Shown here one piece after another: positions 49,001 to 58,000 of a stretch of 64,000 nt of DNA. This stretch comes from Tenrec ecaudatus (Eukaryota > Chordata > Mammalia > Afrosoricida > Tenrecidae). The notes below the pieces were generated by a model, which was not told where the DNA came from, made no database searches, and saw nothing but the letters and a program-made list of their open reading frames with translations. The position numbers were made by a program, and so were the translations under genes. The first letter of the stretch is position 1; every line of letters starts with the position of its first letter. The stretch lies in contig NC_134538.1 of assembly GCF_050624435.1 (NCBI RefSeq), positions 127,330,937-127,394,936 on the forward strand. The letters run 5' to 3'.

Positions 49001-52000
49001 ATCGAGAGAGAGATTGCTTTCAATGGCTCCGTAACTACTCCCCCCAGAAGACTCCTGTGACTACTGTGGTGGATTTCCCTCCGGAGTTTGTGTTTGATGC
49101 CTTTTCCCCACCTCCAGACTATCAGCTCCTAACACATCCTGGGCTCGGTTCGTTTTGTTTTCTTCCCTTCCCATCACGGCATCAGCATTTCCTCATGTTA
49201 CGGCCATTTTCGACGGCAACCAACCTGCACGCTGTAAAGAGGTCCCCAGATGGGCTTCTTTGCCCAATGTTGCTCCCAAGCCTTTCGCAAGGGACCGTCT
49301 GCTGATTACACCATCTTTGTCCAATTTCGTGATCGGTTCAGGATGACGGAATGTCAGAAGGGGATGAGTGGGTCACAGCGGGAGGGGTGGCTAAGGGAGG
49401 GGGCACATTTCCAAGAGCTACTATGATGTCTCAACGAAACACTTCTTCCGAGGGACAAACCGACCAGCAGAGCGCACTGTGCCATCTCGAATGTTACACA
49501 GAATTTTACGAAAGGTTTGCCCATGCAATCGGCAAAGCTGGCATGCCACTGTGGTTTTCAGTTGCCTCTCTAACAGTGATGGTGAACATTTTGTCAAACG
49601 ATTAAGCAGTAGTCCCGGTCTATGGGTTTCGACTCGTCTTTGAACAGGCAGGACAGAAGCAGTGGCAGGATGCAGCCTCTGTTCAGAGCATCACCAGCTG
49701 GCTCAGGTGAGGAGGGTTACTCACCAGACACTGCTCGCAGCGCCGTCCTGTCACCAGCCGCTTACAGTAGCAGGAGCCAGTCTCCGAGTCACAAGGATTT
49801 CCTCCAGGTATTGTCCCCAGGGGGTTGCAAGCGCAAGCTTTATTGAAGACACAGAAGGTGGGGAAACACCAGCCACGTGAGTGGAAGTCGTCGAAATGCA
49901 CAAATGGTTTATGCATCTACGACAATGTGAAATAGTTACATGCACACACCTACGCGTCTACCCCAGCGCCTGTAGCAAACGTACTTACATTTACAACCAT
50001 ACGGATCTTCTGCACTGAGGCCATAGAAGCCTTCTTTGCAAATATCACAGTGTTCTCCTTCCACGTACAATTTACACCGGCACTGGCCAGCGATGAGGCC
50101 CACAGAAAAATCCGTGTAACTGTCACAAATGCCCCCGTTCTGAGAGCCAGCTGGGTCACAGGTACAGTCTAAGAACAGAAAGGACCGGGTTATCACCACC
50201 AGGAAACAGTGTGAGGCAGAGAGGCTGTTACTAAAGGAGGCTTGAAAACCCAACTAATCCCACTCCCAGAATACCACGCAGCAACGAGAATGACAGTGTT
50301 GGGTTTGATTCTCTTTAGAAACTGCGAGAAGGAGGTGTAACTAACAATCAGCCCATTCCACTGGACCAATATCCAAGCCATGGGCCCCAACATACGTTCA
50401 CAGATGTTCGGGTCTCGGATGTCCCTCTCCGGGTGCTGGTAGTAGAACGGCTTGCACTGCTCACAGTTGCGCCCCATGGTGTTGTGCTGACAGTCATTGC
50501 ACACGCCCCCACTGGCGTTTCCGCTCGCCAGGAACACGGCCATGTCAAAATGGCAGGAGCCGGAGTGTTCGTTGCAGTTGCACTCTGCAGGAGAGCGCGC
50601 GTCACGGAAGGAGGGAGGCCACGGTTCAGAAAACTCAAGGGTTTACTCTTTAGCCACAAAGGCAATTAACCAGCAAACTCGGATGAAAAAGGGTCTGTCT
50701 ACTGAAGACGCTCATTGAACGCTCAATTAGGCCGGACACTTTCTAAGCGTGACCTCGATGAAATAAGTACAATGATCTGCCCTCCTTGGAGAAGCATTAA
50801 GAACAGGAAAACCTTTGGGAAGGTTCCCCAGAAAACTTACCGGCGGGACCTCCTGCCTCTGGACCCCACACAGAGTGGGGCTCCTTCAAAGGACTTCCTG
50901 GGTGACAGGTTCCTGGCAAAGTCAGGTTGGACTCCAGGCTTGGAGGACCATGGGTTTGAGGGCCTTGAGCCCCTTGCTTCCCATCTCTATGACCACTACC
51001 CCCCACCCCCTGCTATGCCAGGACCTTTAGTAGGAAGGAATGTCCATCGAGCAGACATCTTCTCGACGGCGGCCCTGGCTTTCTTTCACCCACTTGGCAA
51101 AGTCACCTTGCTCCAACCTATGTCAATCATCTCTTCAGCCAGCAAACCACCTGGATCCCCCCTCCCTGCTCACAACAATTCCTAGCTCAGCCTGGCCCTC
51201 ATGCGGGCACTGGGTGCAAGCCTTCCCAACTGGACTGCCCTCCCCCTGCAGCAGAATGTCCTGCCAGGAAGGCCAGAGTCTTAACCACTCCTGAATCTTT
51301 GGTATCTAGCAGAATTCTGTCCCCAACACACTGGCTGAATTTCAACCTTGGAATCACTTCCCAGTGTAAGTGCTCTGGGTGGGTCACAAGAATGTCCCTC
51401 ATCTCCTGTTCCTTTTATCAGACCTCTCCTCCGTCCTTCTTCCTTTCTTTCCCTGAAGGATGGCAGCTATTTACCCAAGACCAGTTCCCCCAGATCTCTA
51501 CCTCCTAAGCTAGCCCTGAGCAATCTTCAGGAGTTTCTGAACTTCTACAAGAGTCTTCCAGTAGGGCTAGGGGAGAGGGAAACAGCAGGGTGTCTGTTTG
51601 TGGGGAGGAATGGCAGTGTGTCCAACCAAAGCTCTGCCCAGAGAACCCTGGCATGGATGGATACATCGGAGCTGCCCTGGAAACAAGGCCCCGTGACTCT
51701 TAAGGTCTATGGACCTCTTAGACCGTACTGATCTTCAAAGCCATACTTCCCTTCGTTTTCCCCCATCATCTTCCTTTAAAGACAAGGACCAAGTCAAGGA
51801 GAAAGTCTCGGGTTTTCACTCACACTGTCAAAGCATCCAGCCCAGGGCTAAGCACATGGCTCTGACTGAGCAAGCGTCTGCACCGAATACATGGCTGAAC
51901 TGAATTCAGTGGGACGGTTGGCTTCCTAGGAGGAGCAGGCCACGGCTAGGAGAAGACTAACATCTTGATCCCTCCCCCTTCGGTAGCACGGCGCACTGTT

Positions 52001-55000
52001 ATTATAGTCGCTCTAGTCAGAAAACGGATCCGGGCAGCCCGACCGGCCCTAGTGCCCGCTACGGAGACTTACTTTTACAGGCATTGCTGTTCCGACCTTC
52101 GGCGGGTCTCCATGGTAAATCGTGGTAGAAATCCATGCAGAGCTCACAGTTTAAGCCCTTGGTGTTATGTCTGCACATGCAGTGTCCGTGGACCTGAGGT
52201 TACAAAGCCAGATGGAGCCCAGGTTAAGGGAGATGCGGCCGGCCGGCTCTGATCCGCAAGCAGGGGGGAAACCTCCAGCACCGCTCAGCCTTAGCTCCGG
52301 ATCTCCAGTGAGGATTTCCTTCTGTTGAGTTGGTCCTTTCTCCCTGGCCCCCACAATCTGTGCTCGCCCCTTCTCTGGCGGGCTCTCATTACCTAAGACA
52401 CCCCAAACATTTCAACCAAGTTCCCAAGACCCCAGATGCACAAAATGCAGAAAATGTTAAAATATGGAATTCATTTTAATATTTTAATCTGTATGTACCT
52501 ATATTTTGGGGTAAAAGAAATCTATGCTGAAGTGCACACACATCAGATGGGAGCCAAGTTGCATGTTTTATTGCTACCCCACCTACCACAAAGGCAGTTA
52601 TTCACTTTGCTTCAACTTCAGGGCCAGCACAAAAAAACCTCCAACCAAAATGAGATTTTAAAAAATTAGCCATTTGCCACATGGGCGTTTGTGTGTGTGT
52701 TCATTTTGTTTTCAGGAAACAGAACCATCTCAGAAGATACAGACGGGCTTGCTTTATCAAAGGGTCCCTGGGGCACCACTTTGAATCCTGTCACATGCTT
52801 ATGAACCCTGAGGCGTCCCCGTGAGAGGTGAGTACTCTGGGCCCACAAATGCGCCTGTGCACCAGCACCCGGCTCCGACTGCGCGCTGCAGAAGGGAATT
52901 CAGGAACTGGCAGACAGGTCCACCCGGGGCCCACCTAGTCATCAGTGCAGTTAGCAAAGGCGGAAATCCCCTGATTACAAGGTGGTTTTTCACAGAAAGG
53001 AGAGCCATTCCAAAGCACACACCACAAGCCTCTGTGGTCTCGGAATAAACAATAGAACATGCTGCGAGCTGCAGGATGCACCAGGCTGATTACACTGCAA
53101 AGTAAATGCAGCCTCTCTCGGATTCTCCCAGAGGAACACAGGATTAGAGACACAGCCCTTCCTCAGGCTCTTAAACGTTCAACTGTACCTACGCAAAAAA
53201 AAAACAAATCTACCTGGAGTCCCGGCAATGCCGATGCTGCAAGAGGGTTACAGATACTAAAGCCGGCACCTGCTTAGTCCAGGATATTGACCTCTGACAG
53301 GTAAGTAAGCCAGCCGAAAACACGATTCACCAGGAAGGGAGACCCAGACAAACAAGATGCAGCAAATGAACTATTAATACCCGCTGATGATGAGTCAATT
53401 CTGACTCATCTCGAGGACACGAGAAAGAACAGAAGGGTTGCCTCTCAGGATGCCCCAGGTTCTCATCACTGACCGAGCGGACTGCCCGTCTTTGTCCTAT
53501 GGAGCAGCTGGTGCGCTCATCAAATCGCCAACCCTACTGCCAGCAGCAGGCGCTTACTACTCATGGTGCCAGCAGGACTCCTGGTCGGAACATGATTTGG
53601 CCAAAATAAGGAATGCCACGGCATCAATGGGCATTTAGAACGTCATGCTGAGTGAAAGAGCCCGAAGGAAAGAGCAAAGACTGTCTAATTCTACCGAGAT
53701 GAACAGTCGTATGCCACTGAGTCAACTCTGACCCCCAGACTCACAGCCACTCTATGCCAGAGTGGGACAGAACAGAACCAACTGCCCGTCGAATAAGAAC
53801 AGATCTCCAGGTCCTTGGTTCTGTGGACGCACGGGGGTGGGTTCAAACTATCCACTTTCAGCTAGCAGCCAGGCACTGAAGAGGAGACAATTATGCAGAG
53901 ACAGAAAGCAGATCAGAAGTGGAGGGGTGATAAGGAGTTGTTAGGATCAAGCTCCCCGCCAGGAAGGGGTGGGACACCTAGGTAGGTGGTAGACCTGGAT
54001 TGGCCCATCTAGGCCAGGTGAATTTGATTCAGCCAATGAGGTCAACCAGTTTATGGAGCATGGCTCCTAAGGGGTGGGGGAGAGGGAGGGAGGAAGGGGC
54101 GTTGTCCTGAAAAGCCAGAAGTTTTGCTCTCTGGCCCTCTCTCCCTGGGGCTGCTACACAGTGCAGCACGGCAGGGCCACAGTCCCACGCATTTGTGCGG
54201 CTTCTATCCTCTATAAACCCACTTGGTGCACAAACCAGGCTTCGGCGTGAATTCTCTCTCGCGCAAAGCCAAGGACTGAGGTAGGTATATCAGTCCCACG
54301 AGCGATCTAACAGAGTAATTAATGGGTAGAGAGTTCATGTTTAGAATGATGAAAACTTCTGAGAACAGGCAAGGATGATGGCTACAAGTGTCAGTCATTA
54401 GCCCCACTGGGATGCATACAATGGCCAGTGTTACGTCATCTACAATAAACTTGGTCAGAAAAGTGAAAAGGAAGATGTACGTTTGGTGGGAACAACAACA
54501 ACACTGGGGGAGTCTCAAGAGCTGGAGTCCAGTCCCACTTAATATCGGATACTGATCTTCCCTGTGGCAAAGCAGGACCCTGGTGGCGCTGCGGGTTATG
54601 CTTCGGCCTGCAGAGCGCCACCAAGTACCACGCGGGAGAAAGATAAGGCTCCCTACTCCTTTAAGAGCTGCAGTCTCGGAAACCCACAGCTCAGCATCAA
54701 CTCAATGGCAGTGTGTTTTGAGGTTTTCGGGTTTTCCAAATTATTTAGTCGCTGGTCCTGGTCTCCTCCGATCTGGACGGCCAGGTTTGGGTGACCTTGT
54801 CAAGTCCTGTCTGGTTTTCACATTCTATCAGTAGCTAGGAATTCATCGAGAGGCTGGTACAAGCACTCGCAAAACTTGCTACCCACCTGGCAAACCATTC
54901 AAATCCAGGATGTTTGCAAAAAAGGTACGAGATTAGAAAACACAGCCTACAGATGGGGCAGGGATGGAATTCTGAAGCAAAGGAGATGGAAACAAAGTCT

Positions 55001-58000
55001 GCTTGATCTTGAGGCGCATCTGCTGGGGCTGGGTGACATTTCAGTTGCTCAGGGTGGGGACTGACTCATGCCTCCCAGCGGGACGGCTTGGATTTTGTGG
55101 TTTCTAATCTCCCCGTGCGTAAAGGCAACCGGATTGTTGTTTACACAATCGTTTAATCCGTGTTGATTAAAATATCAACTTTAGCAACAAGTTCCACAAG
55201 CTAACACAGTGTTGACGAAATGAGCAGTCCCGACATTCTCGTGTTCCAAGAGACTTGCCAACGAGAACATCGGGGACCAAGCCCCCGCGGGGCAAGATGT
55301 CCATCTGGGAAACGGAAACCCTTCAAAAGCATGAAAAGTCTCAGGCCAGACAGGCTGCCACTGGTTGTTCAGACCCCCCCCCCCCCCCCCCCCGTGTAAT
55401 GCGGAAACAGGCGCGGGCTTACCATCCCTTCCACGTCTTCTCTGAGCCCATCCACAGGGGCACACTCACTGGCATGGCCGTAGCAGAAGCAGTTGCCTCG
55501 AACCACCATGTCGTACACGGCGTAGTAGTACTTCTCCCTGATCTCCATTCTGGAGTCCAGAAGGTTGTCCCCCAGGGTATGGAGTTTGACGAACTTAATT
55601 CTCAAGTTGGTGATCTTCAACAGATCTGGGATGGGCATCAAGAGGAGGAGAAGTCCGGTCAAAGAGGAGGTCTCGTGCAATGACATAATGGCATCTCTCT
55701 TTATGGGACGGCCTGGCCGTGCGTGACAGCAGCGAACCGGAATATTAGAGCATAACATCACGTGGCCATTCCCCGTGGCCATGACCACCGGTTTAATTAG
55801 ATTTAAAGTGTGTTTCACGGTGATTTGTTTGCGGCCAGTGTTCTGGGGGGGCTGGAAGTGGGGAAACCGTTTAGACTAGACTGCCACAGCTGCAGCGCCT
55901 CCTGGTTCCCAGAGCAATCGCGGCATCTATTGCTGGTGAGGAAGATAAAGCCACCTGAAAGGTCTCACCCCTGTAAGGAAATCTAAGTTACTGAAATAGA
56001 TTTAACACCACAGAAAAGCTACAATCCAACGAGACTAAGTTAACATTTCCTTCGACGATTCTTGATGACAGCTATACAAAGTCACTTTCACGGTCTAAGG
56101 ATGAAGGAGCTTAGTGCTAGGGAGTCGGGGCAATTTTTTTCCCCCTATAAGTGAGTTGTGGGTCAGTTTCACTGATCTTACTTTTCCTTGGTCTAGGTCT
56201 GCCGACCTCCACTTTGGCCTGAACTTGGACTATCTATTACAGTCTGTAGTCACCTGACAAAGAGCCACTCAACTTTCCCCACTGGTGTTTTCGTTCATCA
56301 CCAAGTTGCTCTTGCTGAAGTGGAAGCCAAAAGGCTCTGAAACCTCACGTTGCTTCTCAGCTTTATTTTCAGTTATGCTGATGCGTGCTAATGATTTGCA
56401 GCCCAAGACAATGGGGGTAGTGACCTGAATAGATCAGACAGTTCCAAAGACCCAAAGGCCATTTTAAATACTTATAAGACCACAGACCTTACAGCTATGA
56501 TTACAGCCACGGCTGTGGGCTGACAAGACATTCCAGGCATTGAAGTTAGGCACTCAGCAAAATCAAAAGGGCGACAGAGAAACCGTGGTGCTACTTAGCT
56601 GAATAGGCCTTCAGCATGCCAACATCTCCCCCTGGCCAGCCCAGATCTGCTGCACAAAAGCGAGCACAAGCGTCTATTGACCAGCAGCTGGAGTGGCTAA
56701 TAACCCTGAACTGATCTTTGGGGCAGCTCGCAGAGAGGGCAAATATGCTCCCACCACTTTCCCCCTCCATGGTGCACGACACCCAGATAACGAGCCAGCT
56801 TCTCACGCAGACTGATGCTCTAAGGGGAAGTTCACTTCTGCAGTGGGTTTCAGAGGTGCCAACGAGGACCTCACACACGACATGGTTCCTTTGCTTACCA
56901 AGCAAACCCAAGGCATGACCGGCTAGAATAGACTCATTCTCCTTTGTGCAGAAACAGGCTTTCCCAAGCCAACCCACCAGGGGGAACACCGGATAACAAA
57001 GGCAACACACTGTTCAAGGCTCACCAATTTCTCCTGAAAAGGAGATGGCGACGTAGTTGTAAAGGTACTAAGGGGGACTTTGCCATGGGCACTTCTCCCA
57101 AAGGGGTTTTGAGAGTCACTCAGAAGCTGGCAGTGGACTGGACACGTCATTCAATATCTGTTTGACTGGGGGGAAGGGTGGGACAGGGAGGGGATACATG
57201 GGAGCTGATATCAATGAGTTCGAGAAGATAATATTTTGAAACTGATTGTAGTTGCAATTGTAAAACTATGCTTGACCTATTTGAATTATGGAGTGTTATG
57301 ACATCTGTAAGAGCTCCCCATAAAATGAGGAATGATAAAATTTTTTAAAAAGTGTTTTGTGACAGACGCAAGGGGAGAACTATGGACCAGAGACTGGGTC
57401 AGGTGTAAAATTAAGCGGGGAAAGGGCACTTTGCTGGAAATATTCCCTGGACTTCTTCCTGGCTTCATAGCATTCCACAAGGGCTTGGTTATACAGCCAA
57501 GCACCTACTATCAGAAAGGCAGTGGGGAAACCAGGCCAGCCCCTCCTCCTCGGACTGACTGCACGAGAGCAGGGGAGGAGGCCGGCCAGGCCGTCTGTGC
57601 ACGCGGGCATACAGGATCACTGCTCAAGACCTATGCACAGCGATGGCGTCAACGCCAACAACTAGCAGCGGCTTCCATGGACTGAGCACTGCATGGACTC
57701 TGCCCTGATGGCACGATGGACAGTGATCCGCATGGTCTGAAGTTTGAAAACAGCAGGAGCTCCCCTGCAGGGAGAAAGACTGAGCTTTCTAAGAGACTCT
57801 GAAACCCACAGAGGGTTGCTTTGAGTCAGCAATCATTCGATGGCAGTGAGGAGCCCAGGTGGCGGTAGTCGTTACGATTTGGGCTGTGGTCCACAGGGTC
57901 AGCAGTTCGAAACCACCAGCAGCTCCTTGGGAGACAGGCTGAGCTTTCACTACTCCTGTTAAAGAGTCTTGGAAACTGACAGGCAGTTCTACCCTGTCCT

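Larger units (their letters stand above)
52194..55422 (-). other. LAMB1: LAMB1 intron 8
   Basis: 3.2 kb. Two - SINEs (53380, 53708), a solo LTR (53939-54312), a + SINE (54574) and a C20 run 30 nt from the donor. 52200-53370 and 54730-55370 show nothing recognisable. Confidence 0.8.
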
